Shown here piece by piece: positions 28,231-41,506 of a stretch of DNA of 64,000 nt. The notes beneath the pieces were generated by a model that saw only the letters and a program-made list of their open reading frames with translations, was not told the DNA's origin and searched no databases. The translations under genes and the position numbers were made by a program. Location: NCBI GenBank assembly GCA_012295275.1, contig CM022671.1, positions 10,981,237 to 11,045,236 of the forward strand, read 5' to 3'. The number at the start of each line of letters is the position of its first letter. Within the stretch, counting starts at the first letter, position 1. The DNA is from Chrysomallon squamiferum (lineage: Eukaryota > Mollusca > Gastropoda > Neomphalida > Peltospiridae).

Positions 28231-28560
28231 GACCATTACCGCGTGGTCTGCGGCGCTGAATCGCGGTAATAACTCTCAGATGGAAGTCAGTGTGTCCGGC
28301 GGCGTGTTGTCCTGCGCCAGTAGCTGGGCAGCTCGGTGTCGGTGTTATTGGACATCTTGTGTGTTTATTGCACATTTGTGAAAAGCCTTGCAGACAGCGT
28401 CCACTCCCTCTTTACTTACAGCTGACGTCGTCTGAAGTAGTCGCTGACAAAACGGGATCGGCTCGTTTTTGCCGTGCAGTTGAACTGACAATAAACTGTC
28501 TCAACGTGCTGATGAAATATCGACGTCAGAACGTGCCAGGATACAGAATAGTTTTCTAAA
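28231..28560. promoter_or_regulatory. GC/CpG-richer island with CRE-like sites
   Basis: About 330 bp stands out by composition from AT-rich flanks. It has two CRE-like near-palindromes, TGACGTCG at 28433-28440 and CGACGTCA at 28521-28528. An 89-codon open frame (28290-28559) has a Cys/Pro-rich start and no recognisable domain or clear splice borders. It could be an enhancer, an alternative promoter or exon of the downstream prohormone gene, or a small unrelated gene. No choice can be made from sequence alone. Confidence 0.3.
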
Positions 28561-31500
28561 TGCACTTCTGTTATAGATTCAGTTAGGAAATTTGTTTTCT
28601 ATGCCATTGAAGTTTAGTTTCTATACTTTTTATTTTAGAGGAGTTTTAAAGTAATGGCAACTGCATCATTCACGTTTTATAAATTCCTGACTTCAGTGGT
28701 CATTGAAATTTCATATTTCTAATGTTTACATATCTATTACGTCAAATTGTTTGCGATATGTTAGCTTTTGCTTAAAAACGGATCAGTTAACTAAACAGTG
28801 CTTTTTATTATTTTATTTTTTTTAAAAGCACCTAAATCATTTCATCTTGTTTCTAGCAAAAACTTATTTTTGAATTAATAAGTCTAAGTTACCATCTTTA
28901 AAAAAGGTTTCACATCTTCCTGATTTTTGATTTTTTAAATTATGTTTATAATTTTATATATATAAATAAAAAAATATATATAGTTCAGTCGTATAAAGAG
29001 CAAATGTCTATATTAAATATCATCCAATCAGTAGCATTTCTTTAAAAAAAACATCATGACATTTTATTAGTAAAAATATGTTCATCCTCGTCATTTATTA
29101 CTTGTGACTAAATATAAACGTGTTCAGTACCGCCCAGTGATCATCAATAGAAAACATACTTAATTACAGTACTATAACCCACTTTCTACAAACGCCTGCA
29201 TGAATACACCTACACACGCCAACACCCGATTAAGAAGAATGCGAATTCTATTCATGTTCTGTGTAATTTAATTCATAAAAGGAGAAGACTTCAACCAACA
29301 AAATGTTTTCCAGGTTTAGAAGTTTTTATTTTAAAAGGTCTATATTTTCTGTTCTCAATGCAGCATAGTTTTAAATAGGCGGTTTTAATATACATATGTA
29401 AAAGTACATCATAGTCGATTTTCATTTCATTTATTTAAAGAAAGTTCAATAGACAAAACCATAAACGCATGTGTGTTTGTTTGTTTGTATGTATGTATGT
29501 TTGTGTGTATGACACGCTTATTATTATTAAAATAATTATAATAATAATAATAAAAAAAAAAAACAACAACAACAACTCTATTAGTGATAATACGTGTATT
29601 ATATCAATAGCAGTGTAATAGCAGGGTTGGATGCAACAAAAATAATGAAGTAGTAGTTGTAATAATAATCATAGTCGTAGCAGTAGTAATACTATTCATG
29701 ATAGTAATCGTTCTAGTAGCTGTATGTGATGTAATGTATTACAAGGAAAACGATAACAAGTAAATCAGTGTTGTATTACGTTCAGGCACTATTTTTTGTT
29801 GAGATAACTAAATGTTAATCAAAGTCTTTATTACTTAAATAAGTACAAAAATCAATGCATACTTCTTTTTGCCGTACGCGCGTACCTACTAACATGCATA
29901 GATAGATACGTGTGTAATTAGCTACACATGCACACAAACATATACACGTACGTACGTATGTACATACATTCAGACATAACTATCTACCTACATAAACATA
30001 TGGTCGTTAAAAAAAAAAAAAAAATTAAAACGCATAAATTTATTTTGTTTTTTTGTTTAAATGTAGGTTTTAACGTAGTTATTATTATCAATGCTTTTGT
30101 CCTTTTTTTCCCTTTCTTTTCCTTTCTGTAATTTCTGGTTATTTATTATTCTTGATATTATATTTTTAAAAATTATTTTTCTTCTTTAAGAATCACATAA
30201 GAAACGTGGCGAGCTGGATTAATGAAGCTGTTTGAATTAGGCAGACAGGTTTTTGTAAGGGAATTTATCAGTGCGCAGAAATGTCTGACAAAACGCTCAG
30301 ATAAAGAAAAATCCTTTTCACTTCAGCGTAGAAAATTAATTCTTATTATATTTTCTGATTTTTCGGTTAATAATTTCACTGCTTTACGTAGTTTCGGTTG
30401 TTGTATATTCATCTTCTGTTTTGTGGCTTTTTTGTGTTACTGATATTTCAAGATGTTGTGGTAGTATTAGGGTAATCCCACTGAAGGCCACTTCGTTGTT
30501 TTCTCAGGACATTGAACGCAGAATTAATGAGAAAAAAGAAGATTTGTGCCATGGGAAGGGCAGGTTGATCATTTTGACAATAAATTCGAAACTAATTAGA
30601 AAAATATGACTGAACTTTGAAACGCAGTTTGTTGCACCTGCAACAGGAAATTAGTGTTTACTGTTTTTTATTATTTTATTTTATTTTTATTATTTTATTT
30701 ATTTATTTATATTATTTTGTTCTTGGAGCACTGTCGTTGTCTGAACTGTAAATAAATGAACTAAAAAAAAAAAAAGAAAACAATGAAGAAAAAAGAAAAC
30801 AATAAATCATTTGTTTGTTTTGTTTGTATACCTCTGTGTAAGCGCATAATATACAAACGTTTCGGTAGCTTTAGGACTGATGTTGCTGTAACAGGAGCTA
30901 CGTGTATGTTTAAAATAAATAAATGATGTATAAAAGATTTTGTACCTACTTATAATGTACATGTATGTAGCAGATTAATGTGTTTGTATAGCTCTGATTT
31001 CAGAAAGGTGTTTTTTATTTGGTTTTTTCTTGTTTCTTTTGTGTGTTTTTTTTTTTTTCCCTTCGCCTTTTTTCTCCCCTTTAACTCTCTCTGGAAAAAA
31101 TAGAGAAAAAAAAAGATGATATAATAAGAGACAGAAATGGCCTGAAGTATTACTTTGTGGACAAAGACAAGTTGGTTATTTCTGTATCAACTCGACTGCG
31201 CATTTTAACACGAATAACCTCAAATAAAACAAACTTAACTGAAGAAGTGAAAATCTTGTCATCGAGCAAGTTCACACACTGTAATTAAATTTCAAAGCAC
31301 TCAACAGAGAACTGGTGTCGACTTTAATTCATCACAGCTGTCTGCAACAGCGAAACCGTTTGTTTTGTGTTTCTCTTTGTACGATTCAGTCCGTCACGTT
31401 TCTTCTCCAGCACAAAGCTGTATGTAATAATACGTTTTATAAGTACACCGTTTTTAGTTCGAATTACTCGACTTTTCCCTCAGGAACTGGTGTTGACATT

Positions 31501-34500
31501 TCCATGCAAGACAAGTGTCGGCGGTATACCAGTCCACGGAGTAAAATAAACCTGTAATTTGATCTTATTTCTAAAAAAAAGTGGATATTTTCTTCAGTTG
31601 TGTGTGTGTGTGTGTGTGTGTGCTTAAATCCAGCTATGTATCAATAACATTCAAGCATCATCGATATATGTATGTATATGTATGAATATATTCGAATATT
31701 CAGACTTCGATGTTTCCAGTGTTAAAATATATTTCATTATTCTTAGTCTCTGTTTTCTCGTTTTCAAACTATGCATTTTTGAAACGTGAATTTGACAAAA
31801 TATTATATATAATAAATTTTTTACATATTCTAATAATTTCCAAAATTATACTCACCTCGTTATTCTGAATTCTGTATTTACTAGAAAATATGCAGCTCGT
31901 ATATTAAAACACTACATGTCAGTGTATTATACACAATATTTTGACATAGTTTCATCTTACCACAGATTTGTTTTGTTTAGTTTTATCTAACGTTATTTTT
32001 AACATTAAAGGAATTAATCAAAGATTTTTAAAAACTACAAAACACGTTTTACTCGTCAGTTTCACTCAGTTCGCATGACTCGTCCAACGTCGTTTGATTA
32101 TTTACTTTCATCTTCGTTAAGAATCCAAGAAACAAACGACTTTGTTCGTTTTTTTTCCGTGATCTGATAATCAGTAATAATGTAAAAAAAAAAAAAAAAA
32201 AAATTACATTAATTTTTGTAATCAAGACATTACGGTTAGATGTATTGGTTTAACTACAACAAAGACTAGGTTACTGAAAGAGACATTGCGTCATCCCGCT
32301 GCAAGTTTCTGAATGTAATGTTTTCTCTGATAGTACAAACTACAAACGGCCCCGCAACCTTAATAACTAATAATTAATCTTTTGTGGTTTTAAAGAGCAA
32401 TTAATTATAACTGTAAATATTTTGTTGCATTTGAAGCTTTGTTGTAAGCTCTGAATGTATCGAGGTTTGGCGTAGTCTCTGAAAACAGAAATGCGGTCGA
32501 GATGCAATACGACAGTAGCTGTACTACATTATTCACGTTAATGAGAATTAAACACCCAGATTTATATAAAACGTTACAAAATTATGTTGGGGGAAATAAA
32601 GAATTTCACGTTATAGTATTATTTACTGGACTGTTTTCCGTATTAGCAAATATTTTTACGAACATTATTTTAATATGTCGGAATTGAATGTTCAGAACTT
32701 GTAAGCTGGTTTTAAATAAATGACTGACGAAAAAAAAAAATTAATAAAATAAAGACGATTCTATCATACAAAAGCATACTTACATTTGTTCACAGAGGAA
32801 GTTCACTTTCATTCAGAATCTCATGATTAGATTTTGATTTAGTAATTAATATAATACTGCTGTTTTCGATTTCTTTGCCACACCAGACATGTAAATATTT
32901 TAAATTAACAGTGAACAAGTTCAAACTCTTAGAGCGGCTAAGGAGAGTCTTCTTCGTTTTATCTTCAGACTCCAAGTTTGAGCAAATCTCTCCTGTTTAC
33001 TACTGCCACATTAAAATAAATCAGAGGAATAATCTTTGTGCTGAACAAAGTTTTATTTAAAACTGCCTGAAGGCTCCTTGTTTTCATTATCAGATCTGGA
33101 AATCAGGAAAACAAGACAAAAACATTTATTAAAGTTTAATGAAGAGTAAGTTCGTGGAAAGGTGTTGATGAAGTCTGCGGACTGCGAGGAATCTTGTATA
33201 AATAAACTTAACTGTCCACGAGACAGCACGTACCACGAGTTTCAGTGACACAGCCTGGCTGCACGAGATTAACAAACGAAAGTTTTGAAAATTCTGATAA
33301 TCAAATAAGCTGTTGTATAATTCATTATTTTAGTGTTCGCAAAAGAGAAGACTATATCAGAAAGACAGTATGGCGAAACTAAAATATGTTTTCCAATATT
33401 TAGATTAATAGTTTGCTGAAGCAATTTTACACTTTCTGAATTCTTATCAAAATATCGCTTTAAAAACAAAATTCACTGTACCGACATTTTCTTTTTGCAG
33501 CGTTAATCATTTTCCACATAAGATGAATGTAAAAAAAATAACTAAAAAAACATCGAATCCAAAATCAGGTTGTTTCTTTTTTTCTTAATAATAAAAACAA
33601 TTCTTATTTTAAGATGAAAAACATATTAACAATTGGAAATTTACTTCACTGATCATTTGAATTTGTTACTTAAACAAATTCACAGAAATAATATTTAAAT
33701 ACTTTTGTTTATTTTCTTTCTGACAGATTAACAAAACACTATTTTAATATTCTTGCATATGAATGTGCATTAAAACTATTGCCTAAACAATATAAAATTA
33801 AGTTAACAATGAAGTACGTAAAGCTATAGAAATGGTTCAGGTATATTTTATTTATGTATTTTATATGTACTTGTATTTATACAGAATCAAACATTTAGTA
33901 TTTGAGGCTTAAGTTTTGTTTAGATGACAAGTTAATTTGTCATGAACAAACAAAGGGAAATTGCTCTTCGTTACGGCTCGCTGAATTCCATCAGGTGATG
34001 AAAAGATCTCGTTCAGAATAAACCAGCGTAAAACAGCGCGTGGAATCATCTATTAACAAACATCGCGACGTTGTAATCAAAACAAAAGGCTAAACACTTA
34101 TCCACATTTAGAAACAATTAAGCAATGTTATATTAAGCAGGAGTAAAATAATTATTGTTATCTGGGTTAACCTGATTTATCGCGTACTTCACAATCAGTC
34201 ATTTTAGCAAATCTGAATATTTTACTAAGTTACATGCATCTCATTTCAGAAAATTTTGGTTCAGTTAATTAAATATTTAAGCATCTATGACATCTAGTTG
34301 CTATTACAATAATAACCATCTTCATGAAAACGTTTCAAAATTGTCGAACAGTAAGCCGAGTCAGAGCCTGGTTTTCAGAGTAAAAGATGCGCACCTAATG
34401 GTTTAACTGTCGACACCAACTAACATACTGAATTCACTGAGAGTACAAATTGTTTTCACATCATTAATACTTGCAAAACCTTTCTCAGTTATTATAGTAA

Positions 34501-34869
34501 TAAAACATTTTTGATGTAGACAACATGATACTTATAAAATATTTTTCAGTGTATTGAGAGAATTATAGTAATAAAGCATTTTTGATGTAGACAACATTAT
34601 ACTCATAAAACATTTCTGAGTTCATGGTCAGCATTATACCCTTAAAACATTTTTGACGTTTACAATATTATGCTCATATTTTTAATTGATGTAGCTACCA
34701 CTGTTAACAAATACAGTCATTATCTTTTCAGTCTAATGCAACTAATTATAATAGCAAACGTAACTGCGTTTAAGCAAAAAGTTAAATTAAAAACGAACTA
34801 AATGTAAAAACTGAGTTAGCTATCAGCAGTATTCATTACAATAAATATCAGCCGTTTGATGAAATGATT
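28561..34869. other. Non-coding stretch, probable intron
   Basis: Several short frames of 60-80 codons occur but none has splice sites or recognisable motifs. There are poly(A) runs at about 30009-30024 and 32184-32203. The 31315-31557 piece is slightly less AT-rich and open in two frames, but no product is supported. Confidence 0.45.
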
Positions 34870-35110
34870 TTCTTTCATTTTGCCAGTTTGCATTACGTGC
34901 GGCGTAAAACAGCTGAATTTAGGTCGTAACGTGCGGTAACGTGCTCTGTGCTCGTTCATCACACATCAGCGTGTACAGAGATGTCCGCAACGTTTATCTC
35001 CAAACGATTTTAAACTGACGCGACAAGATGTACGTGAAGCATGGATTCCCTGGGACACAAGGGAAACGTCACCAGTACGCGGTTTTTAACCCACAGTTAG
35101 TCATGAAAGG
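34870..35110 (+). promoter_or_regulatory. CpG-richer segment upstream of the signal-peptide exon
   Basis: Many CpG dinucleotides (GCGGCG, GTCGTAACGTGCGG, GACGCGAC) occur in otherwise CpG-poor DNA, plus an ACGTCA core at 35066-35071. It lies 170-400 bp before the exon with the prohormone start codon, so it could be an intronic enhancer or alternative promoter. No TATA box at a usable position was identified. Confidence 0.25.
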
Positions 35111-35158
35111 ACAATTTTACAGTGGGAACAATTAAGAGTTGTATAAACAACAGTGCTA

Positions 35159-35182
35159 ATATATATATATATATATATATAT
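35159..35182. repeat. (TA)n microsatellite
   Basis: A 24-bp TA run about 85 bp upstream of the exon that begins at 35268. Confidence 0.9.
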
Positions 35183-35277
35183 AATTACGATGCATGATCC
35201 GATGTTATTTTGAAATGGTCTTAAAAGAATCGTAGTTTATATTAAAATGAATGTTATTATTTTACAGGTGTTTTATT

Positions 35278-35403
35278 ATGGAGACGTGGCTATGCATATT
35301 ACTACACCTGTTGTATATCTGTGGGGTAGGATACTGCGTAACAGAAAGAGGTAAGATTCTATACTGACACGTTTTAGAAATAATTATTATTAATCTAGCT
35401 ATG

Positions 35404-35439
<36 letters not shown>

Positions 35440-35441
35440 CT

Positions 35442-35477
<36 letters not shown>

Positions 35478-38400
35478 CGCGCATATACACAAACATACAA
35501 TATATATATATATAAACACACATACACACACACACACAGAGACACACACGCACACACATATGTATATAAAAATATTAAAAAACATATATACCATCATGTT
35601 TTTTCTTTTCCTCCAGATATATTTACTTACTCGTATTTCGATCTGCATGTTTATTAGCACGAGTAAAAGACACAGTTGTATTAGAATACAGCATAATTTC
35701 CTTCTGAGTGCCGTGTACTTTCTCTGCAACGCTTGGAGTTCAGTATTCACAATTAAACTATCTGCTCATCTCAACAGCTCTTGTTGCTCAAAGAAAGCAG
35801 AATGTCAGAGGAAATTAACAAAACGCTTTGTGAAACGATGATTTTTCTTTCATGAAAAATCGATTAATATTTTCTTCTATTTAAATTATAACAGCTCACG
35901 TTTGTTTAATCTTAGAAATATTCGTATAGTAACAAGCATACACACAAACATATATATACCTGCATAGACACATACACACACACACACAAGCAAGTAAATA
36001 TATATACATATATATATATATGCAGTCACACACATACATGCATACAAACGCATACACATAAACATGTGTGTATTCAAAAACATACATACAAATAGAGATA
36101 TATATACGTATATGTAAAAAAAGATAAATGAACGGTATTTTCACTTTCAGTGTAAGTTTTGTATATTTCACAAAGTAACAGTTTAAACGTAGGATTCAGG
36201 ATCGTTTGATTTTCTCTAAAGCTGATTGTTTCATTTCGACACTGCTGTGATAAGACAGTTATCAGTCATTTTAATAACTCGTCAACAGACATTAGACAGG
36301 CAGATACTTAGTGTTTTCAGGCGATGGATTAAACACGTTATATTTGCCTAAACCATTACCACCACGGTAATAGCCATTAAGCACATCCGACGACCTTGTG
36401 AATAGGTTTAATGTTCATGAACTGAAATCAAGATGATTAACGGAATATCTAAATAATTAAGAAAGGTAAAATTGCTATTTCCTATTTCACGAAGTCAACA
36501 ATATTGGTATCAAGCTGATTTAATATAAAATTTCCCAATATGCCTTATGAAACGTGTAAAGTTACAAGTGATTGAACAAAATGAACTTACATTTCGTAAC
36601 CTTTGTAAATACACGACTACACGAGCACACCTTTGTTCAGTATCATTTCTAGACGAATTAAAACTAATTTGTATTACCTCTGCTCACAATATAGCTCGAA
36701 TTGCCTCTATAAGAAAAAATCGGAATTTAATTAATCAAAATGCCTTTTCTTTACTTTTTATTTTTTTAAAAATAATAATAATCTTTAACAGAAACATCGG
36801 ATAAAAACATCAGAAACAGAACAATACACTGAAATTCAAACCAAATTTCTAGAGAGACTTTATGATGTTATTGTTTTTATTTAATTATTCTTTTATTTCT
36901 AGCCGATTGTTTTCAAATTTTATAAATTATATCTGTCTCTTTTTTTCAGAAATAGTTTCATTGTTTATAATGTTGTCGAAGCAGTAGTAGTAAAATACAA
37001 GTAAAAATGTTTTATAAATCGTCCTTAATAAGACTGAATACACTGATACAAAGCTTGAACGAAACAGATTTTAAAGATCTCGAGAATTACAGCGCTTCAA
37101 GCTGAACTAACTGTTTTAGAAATCACAGCGCTACAAGCTGAACTAACTGTTTTAGAAATCACAGCGCTACAAGCTGAACTAACTGTTTTAGAAATCACAG
37201 CGCTACAAGCTGAACTAACTCTGTTTTAGAAATCACAGCGCTACAAGCTGAACTAACTGTTTTAGAAATCACAGCGATACAAGCTGAACTAACTGTTTTA
37301 GAAATCACAGCGCTACAAGCTGAACTGTTTTAGAAATCACAGCGCTACAAGCTGAACTAACTGTTTTAGAAATCACAGCGCTACAAGCTGAACTGTTTTA
37401 GAAATCACAGCGCTACAAGCTGAACTAACTGTTTTAGAAATCACAGCGCTACAAGCTGAACTAACTCTGTTTTAGGAATCACAGCGCTACAAGCTGAACT
37501 AACTGTTTTAGAAATCACAGCGCTACAAGCTGAACTAACTCTGTTTTAGGAATCACAGCGCTACAAGCTGAACTAACTCTCTTTTAGAAATCAATTTGTT
37601 TATCTCAAGTGCCGGTTAACATTAAATTGACATTTGAGACTGTTAATCATTTCTGTATCACTGCAAGGTAAAGTATCTGTTTTTATAACGATGCCAAAGA
37701 TTCGGATATAAATTTGTAAATAATGGGAGATAGAGTGCGGTAATTTTGTATTAGGTTTATGAAAGACGTACTGCTTCTGTAGCTTGTACAGTTTTAATAG
37801 TTCGTACAACTAGTATAGATCATACAGGCAGTATACTTCGTAGAGTTCTTGTAGATCATATATAGAGTACAGTTCATATAGCTCGTATAGCTCGTATATC
37901 TCACACAGCCTTATAACTCGAATATTCGTACAATTCGTATAGAATAGCTCGTGTAGCTCATATAGGTAGTACAACTCGTATAGATCATATAGGCAGTATA
38001 GCTCGTACAACTCACATAGTTTATATAGTTCGTGTAGTTCTTGTATCTAGTAAATAGCCGTCCTCTCGTAAAGCTCGATACTCGTATACCAGTGCAGTTT
38101 GTACATCTCGTAAAGCTCGATACTCGTATAACAGTGTAGTTTGTACATCTCGTAAAGCTCGATACTCGTATACCAGTGTAGTTTGTTCATCTCGTAAAGC
38201 TCGATACTCGTATACCAGTGTAGTTTGTACATATCGTAAAGCTCGATACTCGTATAACAGTGTAGTTTGTACATCTCGTAAAGCTCGATACTCGTATACC
38301 AGTGTAGTTTGTTCATCTCGTAAAGCTCGATACTCGTATACCAGTGTAGTTTGTACATCTCGTAAAGCTCGATACTCGTATACCAGTGTAGTTTGTACAT

Positions 38401-41400
38401 CTCGTAAAGCTCGATACTCGTATACCAGTGTAGTTTACATATCGTATCGTAAAGCTCGATACTCGTATAACAGTGTAGTTTGTTCATCTCGTAAAGCTCG
38501 ATACTCGTATAGCAGTGTACATCTCGTAAAGCTCGATACTCGTATACCAGTGTAGTTTGTACATCTCGTAAAGCTCGATACTCGTATAACAGTGTAGTTT
38601 GTTCATCTCGTAAAGCTCGATACTCGTATAACAGTGTAGTTTGTTCATCTCGTAAAGCTCGATACTCGTATACCAGTGTAGTTTGTACATCTCGTAAAGC
38701 TCGATACTCGTATAGCAGTGTAGTTTGTACATCTCGTAAAGCTCGATACTCGTATAGCAGTGTAGTTTGTACATCTCGTAAAGCTCGATACTCGTATACC
38801 AGTGTAGTTTGTTCATCTCGTAAAGCTCGATACTCGTATACCAGTGTAGTTTGTACATATCGTAAAGCTCGATACTCGTATAACAGTGTAGTTTGTTCAT
38901 CTCGTAAAGCTCGATACTCGTATAGCAGTGTACATCTCGTAAAGCTCGATACTCGTATAGCAGTGTACATCTCGTAAAGCTCGATACTCGTATAACAGTG
39001 TAGTTTGTACATCTCGTAAAGCTCGATACTCGTATACCAGTGCAGTTTGTTCATCCTCGACACTCGTATACCAGTGTAGTTTGTACATCTTTACTCGTAT
39101 AACAGTGTAGTTTGTTCATCTCGTAAAGCTCGATACTCGTATAACAGTGTAGTTTGTTCATCTCGTAAAGCTCGATACTCGTATACCAGTGTAGTTTGTA
39201 CATCTCTCGATACTCGTATAGCAGTGTAGTTTGTACATCTCGTAAAGCTCGATACTTTTAGCAGTGTAGTTTGTACATCTCGTAAAGCTCGATACTCGTA
39301 TACCAGTGTAGTTTGTACATCTCGTAAAGCTCGATACTCGTATACCAGTGCAGTTTGTACATCTCGTAAAGCTCGATACTCGTATACCAGTGTAGTTTGT
39401 ACATCTCGTAAAGCTCGATACTCGTATACCAGTGTAGTCTGTACATCTCGTAAAGCTCTTATAGATCGTATAGCTATCGTAGCTACAATAGCTAGTGTTA
39501 GTTGTATAGCCCCAACAACTGCTGTAGCTAGTTTCCCCTTGTATAGCGCTTATAACTCCTATAACTATAACAGCTTTTGTAGTTCGTATAGCTCCTACAG
39601 CTAGTACAGCTTTTGTAGTTCGTATAGCTCCTATAGCCAGTATAGCTCTTGTAGTTCGTATAGCTCCTATAGCCAGTATAGCTCTTGTAGTTCGTATAGC
39701 TCCTATAGCCAGTATAGCTCTTGTAGTTCGTATAGCTCAGTAGCGCACATAGAAATATATCTTATTTCTTTAAGTATCGTTTCTGTATGTAACACACAAC
39801 ATGACAGAAACACTTTTTGTTATTTTCTTCATCTGATCCGACACATAAATCGCTTTCTTTTTTTACGACAAAGGAAGTTGATAGAATTAACTGAAATTAC
39901 AATCTCAATATTATTCCTATTTTTCTTGATAATTATGATTATTATTATTTATTTATTTATTTATCCAATTTAATTTAATTTAATTTAATTTAATTTAATT
40001 TAATTTAATTTAATTTAATTTAATTCTGTTTTATTTTTAATTTTTCCTGATGTTTGAAACTATACTGTATTACATTATACGATCGATAAAAAAAATATAT
40101 TGTCACAGTTTCTTTCGTTATCCATCATCATATTTTCTTGACAAGGTTATAAGCCCTTGACACTGAGTCTCAAGTACAAGTACTGTCACACAGTTACTCT
40201 GGAACACGACGTGATCTTTACGTAAAGAGAAAAACACAACAACAAACACGTAAAGCAAAAACAAACAACAAAACAACTAATCAAACATAATCAGCATAGG
40301 TCTGTCAGTACAAGATATTTAGTGTTTGTTTGTTTCTTCTTCTTCCTCAACATCATCATCATATTCATCATCTTATTATTTATTTATTTACTTATTTATA
40401 TATATATATAGCTTATATTTAGGAACGAAAAGCATGGATCAAATATTAAGCTAACAGAAAAAAAAGGAAATTAAAGAAATAATAATAAAAAATAATGAAA
40501 GCGATATCTGCTAATAGTACGAACAATTTTGTTACTGCGACTTCATAACATTTATAAAAAAAAAAAAAAATAATAAAATAAAATAAAATAAAAATTAAAT
40601 GCCATAAACCACGACAGTAATGTAAAAATAAAATTAAAGTACATTTACAGATTCGAGTAACATTGCACAAAATATGAGAAAAAATAGAAAAATCCATTAA
40701 TTATCATCATCAGCAGCAGCATCATTATCATCATTATCATTATCATTATTCTTTTCTTCTTGTTACCATTATTAATTATACATACACACATACATACATA
40801 TACACAAACATACATACATACATACATACAAACAAACAAACATGCATACATACGTTTGAAATAACTGCTACATGACACTAAGTAACAATAAAAGCTTATT
40901 TTTAACTTACAATAAGCCATTAATGTCGAATAGCTATCCGAGTAAAAGTAAAAATAAAATGAATTTAAAAAATTGTTTTTCGTCATATAAAATTTCATTA
41001 ATGGTCATTTGCATTTTTTTTTTTTTTTTTTTTATTAATTTTTTTTTTTTTTTTATTATTTTTGTTCGTTCGGAGAAATACAACCTGACAAGCAAACAAT
41101 TAAGGAACGTTTTTTCAAGTATAAAGTTACAGATATATCCTCGTTAAGAATTTAATATTAAACCTTTGCACAACAACAACATCAATAATAACAATAATAA
41201 TTATAAACACCATCATCGTCGTCACAAAAATGGTAATCGAATTATTAAATATAAAATAAAAGAAAATGATAATTTTAACCTGACTTACATTCTCATATTT
41301 GGATGTTGATTCATATTTGTTTAGATCATATTAACCATCATCATCATCATGTTCAATGTATATATGATTACTTAAACCTTTTTTTATTACTTACTTTCAG

Positions 41401-41441
41401 TTCGTTTATTTCTGTGGGTTTTTACTTCATTATTATTTTTA

Positions 41442-41506
<65 letters not shown>

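Noticed and set aside
35262-35841. Frames of 146-162 codons on both strands around the signal-peptide exon
   Set aside because: They are driven by the CA/TC/TA repeats just after the donor; the 24-codon signal-peptide frame with matched splice phase is the supported reading.
37083-37592. CRISPR-like array
   Set aside because: Repeat units follow each other directly with no variable spacers.
38047-39063. 338-codon minus-strand frame made of 14-residue repeats
   Set aside because: The frame is open only because the 42-bp repeat unit is divisible by three and stop-free. It shifts between two different readings where units are shortened, and there is no start context, signal or splice structure.
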